Part shown: piece by piece, positions 32,101 to 44,460 of the stretch | How positions within the stretch are numbered: the stretch's first letter is position 1 | How the letters are laid out: each line of letters opens with the position of its first letter | Source: Platycnemis pennipes | Taxonomy: Eukaryota; Arthropoda; Insecta; Odonata; Platycnemididae | DNA length: 64,000 bases | Assembly: GCA_933228895.1 (NCBI GenBank) | Contig: OW121850.1 | Span: 34,481,773 to 34,545,772 of the forward strand | Reading direction: 5' to 3' | Made by a program: the position numbers and the translations under genes | Notes under the pieces: generated by a model | Database searches by the model: none | Told to the model about the DNA's origin: nothing | Seen by the model: only the letters and a program-made list of their open reading frames with translations

Positions 32101-33157
32101 AAATATATTGCACAAAGATATATCCCTGTTAAAAATTCCCCGTAGAAAATCTTTATAGGGACATGGAATTCCAGGGTGTCCAGCACTCTGGAAAACCGGG
32201 AAGACCGGGAAATCTCAGGGAATTTTACTTTCACTGGAAATATCAGGGAAATCTCAGGGAAATATGTAATCGAGTCTGGAATTTTCGGTGGTGTCAATAT
32301 GTAAAACAGCGACGGAAATAATGTGCCATTTCCGGCAGTTGCATTGTGAAATTTCCCCTGTGTTGTCGCATTTAGCATTTCTGCAGTTACCGGGAGTGCA
32401 ATGATTTCTCCATACACTGTGAACGATACATAGACCCGTCCCGTGTATATATAATGTTTGTTCTTAGTGGCCATGTCATTTCTCGCCGAAGCGCCCGAGT
32501 GCTTTCGGCCCGTCGCAACGGCTTTCAACAACAAAAGCAAAGTAGTTGTTCATGATCTCTATTATGTCGAACGAAACCCTAAATGGCACAAGTAGAGAGT
32601 TGCTCTGCCAGCACTTTATTGTGCGTTTTGATGAAAGCCTCAATAAGATTGCTAATAAACAGCAAATGTTTACGAAGTAAGCCGAAAATTAAGTCCATTC
32701 TCCAAAACTAAATCCGTGTTCCGGAGATTTCAATCGATGCGGAGAAATGTGGGGAAATTTTTCGGACAATTTCCTTCAGTTATTTCCTGCGAAATTCAAT
32801 TATTCTTATTTTTATCTTTAATTTATTTGCATAAGTAAACGATGATGTCGCCTGGAAGTTGCACCTCAAATTGCATAATATTGTTAGTCCGAATAGACCA
32901 ATTGCACGGATTTGCGAAAGCACGGTATCTTAAGGTTAATTCACTATAATGACGACTAATATTAATTTTTTATATTATCATGCCATTGAAGGAGCCATTT
33001 AGTATTGTGTAATTTACTAGCCTTTAATAATTACTGTATCTTTTGCCTTTTAAGTTGAGTTGACTAATGGCTCTGGTGGTTTCATTGTCACATTTTATTC
33101 TCATAAGAGGGGGGCAGAGGATTAGGTCACTGCGACGTCCACATTAATGCTTTACAA

Positions 33158-34100
33158 TCACGCCAACATATACACTTCATCCTGCACGCACGCAGACATT
33201 TTATTTCTCTCACTGCGAGGTAGAACGCTGCACTGTGGCGTCGCCCTCTGCGTCAGCTGTTGATGAGGTTGATGGTGATGTGGCTTCAACTTTTTCGTGA
33301 AGTAACTGTACAGAGAGGTTGGTATGGGGGCCTTCTTTTCTTCATAATAAATTTCCACATAGCAAGACACCTTGTGCCATGCCAAGGGCCCTGATGACCT
33401 TAGCGAACCTGCTGATGTTACAATCCGTTTGCTCAAGTTTTTCCACCGCCGAATTAATATACTCGAAGACCTCCAACAATCCTTGAGTTGTAAAGCATTT
33501 TTTTTGTCCACACACGTCCTATTGAGATCTCCATTCATCATCTCCATACCCTACTTCTGCCCAGCGTCACTCCATCTCTATTATTTCTTCGTTTGTCAAC
33601 TCCTTGCGCGAATATGACCGTGAATCGTGGTTACTTCTTCCCAGGATGATGCTATGTTTTCTGTTACATGGTGCATATTTGGTAGAGGTTCCAAAACTCA
33701 CTACGTGTCTTTCCACCATCCCCATCTGTGGCAGCAATAGCATCAGTAAATGTCTTGCGCAAGTTATAAGCTTTAAAGGACGCAAAGATTCCCTGATCAT
33801 TGGGTTGGCGAAGTGCCGTTGTATTTGGAGGCCGAAGAATGCAGTCATTTAAATCCTCCCAATTGTGTGTTGGGTGACTGGGTGCATTATTAAGCAACAG
33901 CAAGATTTTAAATGGAATTCTTTCCTTAAGGCAGTACAACTTGAACTCTGGTGTTATATAGATGCAGGACCAGTCCTCAAATAAGGCAGATGTAACCCGA
34001 GATTTTGCATTTGATTTCCAGATGACCGGAATAAAGGATTTATAAATATTTTTAATGCTCGCGGATTTTCCGAATAGTAAATTAGATGAGGTCTCAATTT
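33158..34100 (-). pseudogene. Tigger/pogo transposase remnant (DDE domain)
   Basis: The minus frame 33939-33664 reads FKILLLLNNAPSHP, PPNTTALRQPNDQGIFASFK and YNLRKTF. This is the DDE block of Tigger transposases, whose usual wording is LLLDNAPSHP and PPNTTSLLQPMDQG. The catalytic Asp of LLxDNAPSH is replaced by Asn, so the protein is dead even apart from the stops. The frame 33547-33158 continues with C-terminal sequence. The expected right terminus of this copy is CTCGGGGACTGCCTG, ending at 35449 and followed by TA. Confidence 0.8.
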
Positions 34101-34344
34101 GAAATCTACGATCGCGTTACATCCTAGCATGAGATTCGAGATCTTTTGCTGCCTTCAAGCCAGGAGCAGACTTGTCTTCTTTATAAATATGCATACGGAG
34201 AGTCATTATTTTCCAGAAAACATTAAAACAACATTAAAAACCTGTTCTGCTAAATAACCCTCCTCAATTATTTTTTCTAGTTTTCTTGGAAAATTCTTTG
34301 CTGCCTCACCACTTAATCAATTCTTTAGTGTGGGGGGGGACCGG

Positions 34345-34530
34345 GTTCATTATCAAACAACAGCAAGATTTTAAATGGAATTTTTTTCTTAAGGCAGTAC
34401 TCCTTGACCTCTGGTATAAAATAGTTGCAGTGCCAGTCCTCAAATAAGGCACATGTAACTCAAGCTTTTGCTTTTGATTTCCAGATGACCGGAAGAAAGG
34501 ATTTATCAGTATTTTAATGCTTGCTTTTTT
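34345..34530 (-). pseudogene. Second, partial copy of the same Tigger transposase region
   Basis: This stretch repeats 33890-34060 with substitutions: cagcaagattttaaatggaa, cttaaggcagtac and gatttccagatgaccggaa occur in both. It is therefore a diverged direct duplicate of about 180 bp and not a new gene. Confidence 0.7.
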
Positions 34531-36401
34531 TTGCTACTATGCATCATTTTTCTTGCAATGCAAATCCAAATGATTTTTAAATCGATTGACCCACTCGTTA
34601 CTTGCTTCACCAATTTGTAGAAACTTGTTGAATAGTCAGAAGACTAAGCGGTTCTCATTGAAATGAGTTCAGGACGATGTAGACGTTCGTGGTTGGAGAA
34701 TGTACGAGTCCATTCTTTCTCAATAAGTGACTTCGTGATACAACCGACTGCCGCTTTCATGGTACATAATATTTAAGAGGTAAATTATTAAAGTGGATCG
34801 TTAATTTCACTTTCTTTACGTAGAACTGGCGTCCTTGGATTTTGTGTTGGCATAGCATCTCAATGCAGTGGTTTGCGGATTACAGCAGCTATCAGTCACA
34901 ATTCATCAAGTCCTGAAATAAACATTTACGGTACTAACCAAGTGTTTTCTGCAACATCATTTGTTCCAACTTTTTTTTTCTTTTATATCAACGTGGCTTT
35001 TGGCTGCAATTTAAAAACTAATGACAATCGGGGCCAGTGTATTTACGTAGCTTCGTACTACGTAGTAAGCCGTATCGTAATGGAGTGAGCGCAATAATTT
35101 GATGCAGTCGTAGCGATATCGCTACGACTGTATGAACTGTGACGAAGATTGGTCAGTTGCGTAGAAGGTGAGATGTTTTTTACGCGACTTTGCGACAAAA
35201 ATTAATTAATAGCAATGAAAATACTGTAGATGAATGATAAAAATGAACCAATTTCTTCTGTGTACCTCTTTAAAACCTGGACAGCCATTCGATATTTTCT
35301 CCGCCTGCAAGTATAAAAACGAACATTTTACTTTTTGGCGCTCGCGTTCGTAAATCTACGGCATCTTTAGATAAAATTTTCACTTATGTTAGTACGGATT
35401 TTTAGGTAAGTCGTGACGGTCGTGACGTACGTAACTCGGGGACTGCCTGTAGTTAGGTGTTTAGACAATGAAAATATTGCGCTCTCTGAGCCCTCGATAT
35501 TCTTCAACTCTTGCCAAATTATGTCAAGAGCTTTTAGGTTGAAGAGAAAACCGATCATAAGTGCAAGAAATGTAAGACTATGTGTCACAGTTTCGGATTA
35601 ATAAAGTTCATCATCCAAGACAAAATGTTGGGTCCTAAACTGGCTTCCTTTGCCACAGCTGCAGCGGAGCTGAAACAATTTTTCTTGGAATTTCAATCCA
35701 GCAAGCCTATGGCTCGGTTTCCGTTTTCGGCATGAATTGTTTAAAACTGTGATGACTAGATTGGTAAAGCCGGAGGTTTTGGCATCTGGAATCGTGAAGC
35801 ATATTGACTTGAGTAAAGCTGTAAATCTGATCCCCACAAAAGATCTTAATGTTGGATATGCAACCAGGATAGCCTAAAGAGATTATAGTCACAAAGATGT
35901 ATTAGGATATTCTTCTCTTCAATAATGGATGGATTACTAACCTAAAGAAATTGGTGGGGAAACTCATTGAAAGATCGCCCGTGGCCTACCATGTGAAGAA
36001 GGGAATTTCCTGCCTGGATCCTGAAGGTGCAAGTTATTGATCATTTTGTATCAGTGATATTCATATTCAGAGAAGTCTGGTTGTATGTAACCTTGTTCCC
36101 GAGCGCCAGCATAATAATGTTTAACTCTAAGGAGGTGATGTAATTTATCACGAACTAAATGAAAGTGTTGTACGATGTTGGATTTTTGTTTACTTTACTC
36201 CAAATACGCAGGATTTGGTTTATTTTGCCCAAAATGCAAGATTAGCTATAATACTTACTTTTATTCACACAAAAACATACCCAACATTCTCTTATACTTA
36301 ACGAGAAAAAAATCTATATTTCCTCTGGAAAAATAAAACTTATGTCTGGAAAACCTGGAAATCTCAGGGAATTTTCAAATGCCCCGCTGCTGGACACCCT
36401 G

Positions 36402-36610
36402 AATTCCTTATAGGGAATTGGCATTCCCTATAGGGACACCTGTAGGGAAATGAAATTCCCTATAGGGACATGAAATTCCCCATAGGGATTTTATGTTCCC
36501 TATGGGGAACTCCATTAAAAATCCCTATAAGGACATGAAATTCCCTATAGGGAAATGAAATTCCCTATAGGGATTTTATGTTTCCCCATTGCCAATTCCC
36601 TATAAGGACA
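36402..36610. repeat. Tandem palindromic ttccctataggga-type repeats
   Basis: About eight occurrences of ccctatagg or a one-base variant are spaced 20-30 bp apart, several linked by acatgaaattc. They form the right body of the MITE ending at 36628. Each unit is self-complementary. Confidence 0.75.
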
Positions 36611-37626
36611 GGGGAATTTTTAACAGGGTATCGGAAATTTATAGAAGGAAGATATAGGAAAGTTGATGGGACGCAATCTTCGGACGTGAAGGTGGCGTCT
36701 AGATGGCCGAGAAAACTGTCATCCAGAGGGATAAACCAATGTGGAAGAAACCTGAAAACCCTTGAGTCATCTGAAAATATTGTATTTCACATCCATCTTC
36801 CATTTCCAAGTTTTATAAAATTTACGTTCCGGAGTAATTAAGGATAACATAAACAACACATGAGAATATTGAATTACCTCGCTAGTCGGCCAGTGCAAGC
36901 AGTTATCCAACAGCAAAAAAATTCTCAAAAAAATAATTTTATTAATTTAATGCTGTTTTCACGCTATTAAACTAGTTTCAATAAGTTTTGTTATAGTAGC
37001 TGTAGTAAAACTGTCAAATTAATGCAGTGCAATGGTCGGACAAATGATCGCCTGTTATCGTCCACCAGTTCAGTTCATGTATTTTTAACATTTCATAATG
37101 TCTGGTTAAAAATTCATTTTTATTCTTCACAATATGAACTTCAATACAGCTTACATACACTCCCTCAATTGTTCCTAAATTATAAATTGCATCCTATAGA
37201 CATTCATTTCATAGAACAAATCTTTCCTGTCAAAAAGATCATGAGTGTAAATATTTCGTCTTTCCATCAGTAGTACTGTGTACTGCCCCGCTACGCCGCT
37301 AAGTTCAATTTCTTCCGTAAAACGGAGTGCAACACTGCTCTCTCTCTCTCTCATGTTTTTGAAGTGTATTTGCACAAAACGAGGTAAAACAGTGTTTTAT
37401 ATAGACTGGTATGTATGGCTAAATGTCATGGAAGGGAATTTTGTTTTTTTAATCTATCGCATTCTTACTCACATCTAACGTAAACAGCAGGAAAATGGAT
37501 AAGTTGCAGTGTAAATACAGGGTTCTACATGCGTTGGAGGTATAGGAAATGGAATGGGACCCGATAAAAACATTGTAAATTGCGGGAAAACGTAAATTCC
37601 GATAACGTAAATACAAGGTTTTACTG

Positions 37627-39295
37627 TAATTGCGGAAGCTGCAGCTGTTTTCGCTTCGTCGGTTCCATCTAAGTGTCTAGGCAGGCAAAAATCAGAATTA
37701 AACAGTAGGTCAACAACGTTCCGTTTGGGTTGTCCAAGAGGTGCCAAGGTAAAAACAGGAGATAAATGCCTGTCCAGCGAAAGTGAGAGGTCAATTAAGG
37801 GTCCAACGAGGTAATCCAGAACGTGCAAAGGTCAAACAGTAATCAAAGTCCAAGCAAAGCAGAGGCCAAAATATTAATACAAAAATCCAAGCCGCAAACA
37901 TAATCTCACATCCAACTACAAAAAACTGAATGTGAATATCTTGCTTACATTTTATACTACTAGGCCACTAGGTGTCCCCACGGAAAATTACAGCTGAAAA
38001 TTAAAAGCTCCATTTGAGAAAGATTGGTCTGTTAAATAGTAGTAAATCATGAATTATTGTCTTTTCAACTAATTGGATGTCGCGCTTAGTAAAGATGAAA
38101 ACATCAACAATTGCAAATGTGTGCCTAGAAAATTGTGTGAATGCATGTACTGTTCCATGCACCATGTAACCACTGATTTATCCATTTGTTCATGCATGCG
38201 TACACAAATCTGTTCATACAAAAGTACATGAAACCATTCACGCAAATGTACATGAACTTGTACTTGTTAATGTGTCTTGTAACCAGGCCTTAAGAGTCTT
38301 TTCTAAATTTGCAATGAATGAAAATAAATAGGAATTTTGGATAGTCAACCAAAAAAGAATGATAATATGTAGTTGAATGGGTTGAGTTAGCTTTCTACAG
38401 TTTTTAAAACATTAAAACCTGAACCTCAAATAACAAGTTGTTTGAGGGCTGGGGTCCTATGCTTAAGATTCCTCTTAAATTTGTCTCTGCATCAGCTTTT
38501 TCAACTTTCTGCTGTTTACTGACCTCAGAAATGATAATGGGAAAATTCCATAAGTAACTGATGGTAAGTGGTATCAGTATCAGAGGCCATATAATGCCTC
38601 TCAAAAAATAATTGGAAAATTTTTGAAAATCAATAATTTGTCGTTTCCTTAGTGGACTAAGTTCAGAAGAATACCTTTCTGAGTGATGAAACATCCTTTC
38701 CTATCCTATACTGCATGTGTGATGTATCTTACTCTTTCCTTTGTTAACCCCCTGAACTCGCAAAGTATGCATTAAGGATTTAAGAAAAAGTATAATTAAT
38801 TTATTTTTCTTAGTTTATCATTATTTTGGAATACATGCCAGAAATAATGAAACTTCAAGAAAACCATACCTAGTGAGGAAATAAAATGCTATTCTGAGAA
38901 TTACTTATTCATAGCTACATACTTATTTAGTATTTTTATCAGATTCTCGATGTACCTCAGCATAAAATACTAATCTACAGTGTAAATCACTTCAGTATCT
39001 TTCATGCAGCACCTATTTATAGACCAGATTATCACAAAAAAATTCTTCTTTATCTGGATACTGAACCAAAACTAAATATTCTATTATTCATTCATATTCC
39101 ATGGTTCTTTTAGGCTGAAAACTCTCTCAGGCTTCTCAGGATCAAATTTTTAAGGTGGCAGAACAAGACTAAAATCCCTAAAAATCAAAACCTATACTTT
39201 TTCCTCTTGACATGAGAGAATTATTGTGATGACACCCTATTTAGCTCAGTTGTGGAGCAATAAGTGTGTGAAAATAATGACAAATACTATTTCAG
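37627..39295 (+). other. PHKB intron sequence before exon 3
   Basis: No supported gene or element is seen apart from a possible MITE end at 38140-38289 with repeated tacatgaa and gttcat words. The frame at 38404-38694 (minus) is unsupported. Confidence 0.4.
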
Positions 39296-39483
39296 GTGTA
39301 CCGTGTTTGTGGAATGACAGTCCTCTGCTACCCACTAATTTTTGAAGTATCAGAATTTTACTTGTATCGAGACATGGCTCTTCTGATAGATGACATAAAA
39401 ACAGAGCTGCAGTTTGTAGGAAAGTTTTGGAGACTCTCAGGCCGTCCTACGGTTTGTTTACTTATTAGAGAAGAACACATGAG
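39296..39483 (+). CDS. PHKB: PHKB exon 3 of this window
   Basis: This 188-nt exon (62 codons plus AG) begins VYRVCGMTVLCYPLIFEVSE and ends with LLIREEHM plus a split Arg codon. The acceptor is tatttcag and the donor is gag|gtaagt. The blocks LIDDIKTELQFVGKFW and GRPTVCLLIRE correspond to conserved PHKB blocks. It joins in phase to 46747 (AG|G). It follows the longest complete intron here (10.65 kb), which is crowded with nested TEs. Confidence 0.95.
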
Positions 39484-40217
39484 GTAAGTTTTCTTGGTAA
39501 GCAGATCTGTAATGGTAAACTGAGTACATCATAGGGAATAACTCATCGTAATTTTGTATTTGCCATTGTTTTTTCCCAAGTGTCTGTTCCTGTCTTCCAT
39601 AGCATTCCTCCCACTCCCTGATACACACTTTGGTTGTATATATTGACTCTGGCATCAATAACCTTAGCAAAACCAAAAACTGTTCATTGGACGAACATTG
39701 CAACTCCATCTTAAGCTGTATGATTGAAATAATGTGTACATTTATTGCTGTGGTTTTTCTTGCAAAATCAAATATACCATGTATGGGATGTATGCCTGTA
39801 ATAATTAAGAAACAGGATGCCTACCAACCTTGAAAATGGGAACCTAGAAAGGAATTTAGGTTTGAAACTTGAATTTTAAAGAATTTCATGATGTAATCAA
39901 AAGTTTTTTAAAGAGTGCCTAAATATTGAGAAAAATGACATTGCGACAACTTTTATTTTGCTACTCTTATAATTATCACTGGAATTAGATTCCAGACTCT
40001 AAGCCCTCCTGCATTGTAAATACTGAAAATTCCTTTTAAGAAATAAGAGCTGCTGAACATGCTCTGCAGCTCATATTTGAATGCATTGCTCATTAACATA
40101 TTAATGACACATGCTGAACATGCTCACAAGTTAAGAGAGTTCTTCTATCTGGACCATAGCAATGGTTTCTGAAAACATTTGTTCAGGAAACTCTAAACCT
40201 GCAGGTACAACCAAATA
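39484..40217 (+). other. PHKB intron sequence after exon 3
   Basis: No recognisable feature. Frames at 39458-39833 have no family resemblance. Confidence 0.4.
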
Positions 40218-40380
40218 CAGTGGACTCTCGTTCGCACATTTTTTTGTAGGGACCTGAAATCCTGAACATGGTAACGAGGAAAACTTGCTAAACAGGTTAG
40301 GCCTTCTCGGGTTACGTTGAAGAAGTATGTTCGAGTTGCATAACTTCCAGGGGACCAATACGTGTGCCATCAAGTGGGTT
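40218..40380. mobile_element. Tigger/pogo-type MITE, left end only
   Basis: CAGTGGACTCTCGTTCGCAC preceded by TA has the general form of the other CAGT(A/G)GA termini in this window. A matching right end was not found, so the right boundary is arbitrary. Confidence 0.4.
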
Positions 40381-41238
40381 CATTGCTGGCGTTAATATTT
40401 GGTAACAAAGTTTCATTTTCAATTATTACGCCTCCCAAAAGATACGTACAATATCTTGCATTGATGTGCACTCCATAATTAATGATGACTATATGATCAA
40501 ATAGCATGTTTTGTGTATACTGTTCACGGAAAAGAGTAAATATAGAAGGCTTGATATCCCAAAAAAGGAAGAAGCAAAATTCATAGAGAGGATATCAGCG
40601 TGTAGATAATTTAGCCTTTCGTTTAATGTAGGTACCAGACTTTTTTTAATAATTATTTATCAGGCATGTTTTTGCAGTGAGGATGAAAAATGGAACATTT
40701 CTTAGAGTCACAGAGGTCAGCGTCACTTTGGACAAGTCATAACAATATGAAAAACACAAATGGAAGAAAATTTTGACAGAATATGAATCATACTTTTGCC
40801 ATGACGTCCTTTAAGTAAGTACTTACTTGTATTCGTTTAAGTTTTTCTAGTCAATTTTTTACGAAACTGGTTTTTTCCGTAAGTATGGAACATTGGAGGC
40901 GCATGACAAACACCTTTGTCTTCAATTTAAAATTTGTAATGTGAATTCATTGACGTCATAACTCTTGACCATGCCATGATAATTGAATTTTATATTTTTG
41001 GAAAACGAGCTTGGAAGGTAGGCAGAAACACCAAACAACATGTGCGTTGAGCAGAACGAACTTGATTTGATGGCAGAATTAAAATTTTTGCTGCTATTTC
41101 AGCAAACTTTCTTCATACGTGGATTTTCATCTACTTTTTGGAGGAGGTTGAGCTTTTCGCTTCAGCCTTTCCCATAGCCAACTCTAAGTACTTGACTCAC
41201 TTTTTCTGACAAAAAGATTGCAGCTAAGTAAACAAATA
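40381..41238 (+). other. PHKB intron sequence, unassigned
   Basis: Nothing supported was seen. Part of it may belong to the incomplete Tigger-type element on its left. Confidence 0.35.
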
Positions 41239-41784
41239 CAGTAGAAGCCCGGTATAATGAGTACGGCTTATTGCAAGAATCGCGTTATAGCGAGTGATTG
41301 TCTTTGTACCGCCAAAAGGCCTATGTTTTACATGTAAAATAAAGCGGATATAGCGAGGCCAAAAAGTTCCTTCCACGGTATACGCTCGGTATTACGACAG
41401 ATATCTCTCGAGGGCAATGCACCGCCTAGCAAAAATAAACTATTGTGTTTTGTATTATCTGCTAATTAAATTAAAAATACAAGATGTGTGCCATATCTAC
41501 AACACCTAAAGCCAGTTATGTCCAAACATTAACGATTTACGGCTTTCAGTGCGCTCTGCGCGCTCCCATTTTACGTTCTTCTTTTGTTAGGTCCAGTCAT
41601 CAGTGGGAGTGGGCAGACGACGAGCAAGATGAGAGTAGGAGAGGGAGTTAGGTCTAGGCATGGGCAATATTGAATTTCAATATCGGGATACGATAATTTT
41701 AGCATATCATAAGGTGGCGATAACGGTAACTCAGCGTGACGATAAACATCGTCTTATCATAAGCGATGTCACGTCAGCATGACA

Positions 41785-41935
41785 TAAACATCGGGGCACG
41801 ATAAGATATCGGGGCACGATAAGATGTCGGGGCACGATAAGATGTCGGGGCACGATAAGATGTCGGGGCACGGTAAGATGTCGGGGCACGATAAGATGTC
41901 GGGGCACGATAAGATATCGGGGTGCAATAAATATC
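41785..41935. repeat. 18-bp tandem repeat, about eight units
   Basis: Units of gtcggggcacgataagat (variant atcggggcacgataagat) run head to tail. Because 18 is divisible by 3, the minus strand shows an SYRAPT peptide repeat, which I take as a by-product. Confidence 0.9.
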
Positions 41936-42130
41936 GCTATAAATAGGTATCGCGATAACTATCACGATAAATATCGTGACCATGATAAATATCGCGATAA
42001 ATTATCATGATATTGCACCCAGATAAAATATCACGATATCCCGCCCCGATAAAATATCACTATATATTAACACGATAAATATCGTGATAAAAGATCGTGA
42101 TATTGCGCTCGTTCAAACATAGCGTGCTCG
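41936..42130. repeat. Self-complementary cgataaatatcg-rich zone
   Basis: Many overlapping near-palindromes built on cgataaatatcgtgat follow the 18-bp array without a clean period. The zone may be hairpin-prone. Confidence 0.6.
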
Positions 42131-42714
42131 CGCCCGATGAATTATCGTGATATTGCTCCAGTTAATCGTGTCGGAAAAAGACAGCCTTAAGTTGGCCTTC
42201 ACTTAAGCTTGAAAAATATCTACGACCCCCGAAACATGCCGTATTACAGTGAACCTTCTGGCCAATTTGCCCAACTGATGGACGTACTGGTTAACATTCA
42301 AAAACTCGACAAAGCTGATATTATCGTCATGACATATTCGCAAAATTATCCAAAAAATTCCACGGTATACTCAATGTTTTAATTCCGACTAGTTACGCTG
42401 TCTTTACAGCTTTCTTCGGCGATCGAAAAATAGAAGAACTGGAAGAAAAACACCGAAACTAGGGGAATTAATATTTTATATAATGGAAAATGTCCTGTTT
42501 CTTTCATGAAATATGTTGATATTCTACCAGATTGTGCCTGAAATGACTTTTTTGCTGTTTACCTTCGTCAAATACCACGGAAACAAAAGAAAAACTGTAA
42601 ATACGAACGACTATAAGAATTAGGTGGGTTTTTTCAACACCATCGGATATAACGAGCGCTCGATTTAGCGAGTGATTTCCGATTATGAGCACTCGTTACA
42701 CCGGGATTCCACTG

Positions 42715-43450
42715 TATGTGACATGTTGATAAGTCAGTTGAAGAAGGTGGGATTTCGAAATTATATGTTTTTAGATGATTTTCAACAAACGAATACTTTT
42801 AAATAAAAGCATCCGAAAAAAACGAACACTCGAAAGTATCGGGAAAATGGCCGATACCCAATACTTTTATCGGTATCGGTACAAGTCTACTATATGTCAC
42901 TACTAAACACACAACATTGTTTTTTTTTTTGTAAAATGAACTTTTTTGTGCGGGTAACGTGAGTTTGATTGATGCAAAAATTATTTAATTTTTATCAGGG
43001 TAAATTTATGTGGGGAAACAGGAAAATGTCATCTTCTCAGAACTGCCCTATGACTATGAAAAATGGGAAATGTGTAGTAGCTCCTTACTAACTGCTCTCT
43101 GAAAAGATTGGGACATCTTTATCTAAATTTTCTGGATTCTTATGTCATTTATTAATTTTTATATGAAGTGGCTATTTTTTCTTATTATTGTAGCCTCATT
43201 ATCGTAGATTTTTTGTAAAGATGCATTTTTTCAACCACAAACTCATGAATAACGCATGGACAATTACATCTTAATTTTATGTATTGATTTTTTTGTTGAA
43301 ATTCACTGTTTGTATAATTTAACTTATATTTATAAAATTTTACATGAAGGGAATAACTCTAGGAGACATATTTGTTCTTATATGAGTAGAGGATTTTAAC
43401 CTTTACAATATGGCAATCAACCTTGAACACCTTGAAAAGACCTGAAATAT
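42715..43450 (+). other. PHKB intron sequence
   Basis: A short cluster of ggtatcgg-like words near 42845-42895 is the only notable thing. No gene or complete element was recognised. Confidence 0.35.
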
Positions 43451-44285
43451 TTGTTTTCAATGATGGAATTTATCCATGGAGAAAAAATAAGCATGCTGCG
43501 ATTCGCTGATAACATAGCACTTATAGCAGAGACAGAGAGGGATCTGAATAAGATGCTGATAACCATGGAAAGGACAATGGCTGGATATCAACTGAAGATC
43601 AATAAGAAGAAGACGAAGATACTGGTGGGCAACAAGAGAGAAGAGGCCAAAACCAACATTAAACTAGAAAAACTAAAGCTGGAAGAGGTGAAAGAGTTCT
43701 GTCACCTTGTGAAGCGGAGTAACTAACGATAGACGAAGAAAGAAAGAAATAATCAGCAGAATAGCCCAGGCGAAGAGGGCATTCTATCAAAGGAAGAATC
43801 TACTTTCCGTTGGAAATACAAGTGTAGAATTAAGGAAACAATTCATCAGAATGTACATCTGGAGCATTTTTCTTCACGGTAGTGAGGCATGGATGATGAC
43901 TGCGGTGGGAAAAGGGTTGAAGCATTTGAAATGTAGTGCTACAGAAGAATGATGAAGATTAAATGGGTCGACTGAGTAAGTAACGAGGAAGTCCTGTGAA
44001 GAGTGGTAGAAAAGAGAAGTCTGACAACTCTAAAAAGAAGACACGACAACTTAATAGGCCATACTTTGAGACACGATGTCCTGATGAAGACAATCGTTGA
44101 GGGAAAAGTGAACAGGAAGATTGGAAAAGGCAGGCCTCATATGAGATACATGGAACAGGTAGTGAGAGATGTAAAAGAGAAAAATTATGTCACAATGAAA
44201 AGGTTGTCCAATAGAAGAATTGAGTGGAAAGCTGCATCAAACCAATCCTAGGATTGTTGACCAATGATGATGATGATGATGATGT
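43451..44285 (+). pseudogene. RTE LINE, 5'-truncated copy
   Basis: It matches the last quarter of the intact RTE ORF, from about residue 740 to the end, plus the same 3' end and (GAT/ATG)n tail at 44262-44283. The catalytic box reads FADN instead of FADD, and frameshifts occur around 43720, 43915 and 43990. It ends EWKAASNQS. The clean 5' truncation point is typical of LINE insertion. Confidence 0.9.
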
Positions 44286-44384
44286 TGGAAAATACCCTGA
44301 AGGAAGTGCATGATATGGATTGAGTAAATTGGTAATTTTATGATTTGCAATTTGAATGATGATGTAAAATTCATACTTCTAGCT

Positions 44385-44460
44385 GGTTTTGGCCATCAGG
44401 TCAGTAACATGCCATCCTGGAAATACAACAGATGTTGGTTCAAATCCCACCATGGGCATG
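44385..44460 (+). repeat. tRNA-like SINE head, weak
   Basis: TGGTTCAAATCCCACC is a good B box, and an A-box-like tcaggtcagtaaca lies about 35 bp upstream. The body and tail were not identified. Confidence 0.35.

Larger units (their letters stand above)
32172..36401. mobile_element. hAT-like element with CAGGGTGTCCAGCA ends
   Basis: CAGGGTGTCCAGCA (32172) with AAATCTCAGGGAATTTTA just inside is mirrored at the right by AAATCTCAGGGAATTTTC and TGCTGGACACCCTG (to 36401). Flanks share gaattcc (gaattcca/gaattcct, 7 of 8), leaving the exact borders uncertain by 1-2 bases. The interior has Tigger debris and no recognised hAT transposase. Confidence 0.65.
32124..36628. mobile_element. MITE with CCCTGTTAAAAATTCCCC ends, split by a hAT-like insertion
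   Basis: CCCTGTTAAAAATTCCCC (32124) and GGGGAATTTTTAACAGGG (to 36628) are perfect 18-bp inverted repeats, and tat flanks both. Most of the surviving MITE body lies at the right (36402-36610). It consists of tandem palindromic words such as ttccctatagggacatgaaa. Confidence 0.7.
31390..37626. mobile_element. Tigger/pogo-type element frame with nested insertions
   Basis: TGGTAAAACCCCTTATTTAT at the left and GTAAATACAAGGTTTTACTG at the right are inverted repeats bordered by TA (31388-89 and 37627-28). A second matching stretch lies inside each end (gtgtaaattgtgggaaa and its counterpart near 37580). Between them lie a MITE (32124-36628), a hAT-like element and further Tigger debris. The frame call rests on the ends alone. 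Confidence 0.55.
41239..42714. mobile_element. Tigger/pogo-type element carrying a minisatellite
   Basis: CAGTAGAAGCCCGGTATAAT at the left and TTACACCGGGATTCCACTG at the right are inverted repeats, each bordered by TA (41237-38 and 42715-16). Subterminal words such as gttatagcgagtgatt and atttagcgagtgatt recur at both ends. No transposase is present. The middle holds the 18-bp array and many ATATCGTGAT-type words. Confidence 0.8.

Noticed and set aside
32043..32540. 165-codon minus-strand frame
   Set aside because: It runs across a Penelope-like UTR remnant, a MITE end and a hAT-like end, so it cannot be one gene.
41774..41983. SYRAPT-repeat protein on the minus strand
   Set aside because: It is a by-product of the 18-bp tandem repeat inside a Tigger-type element.
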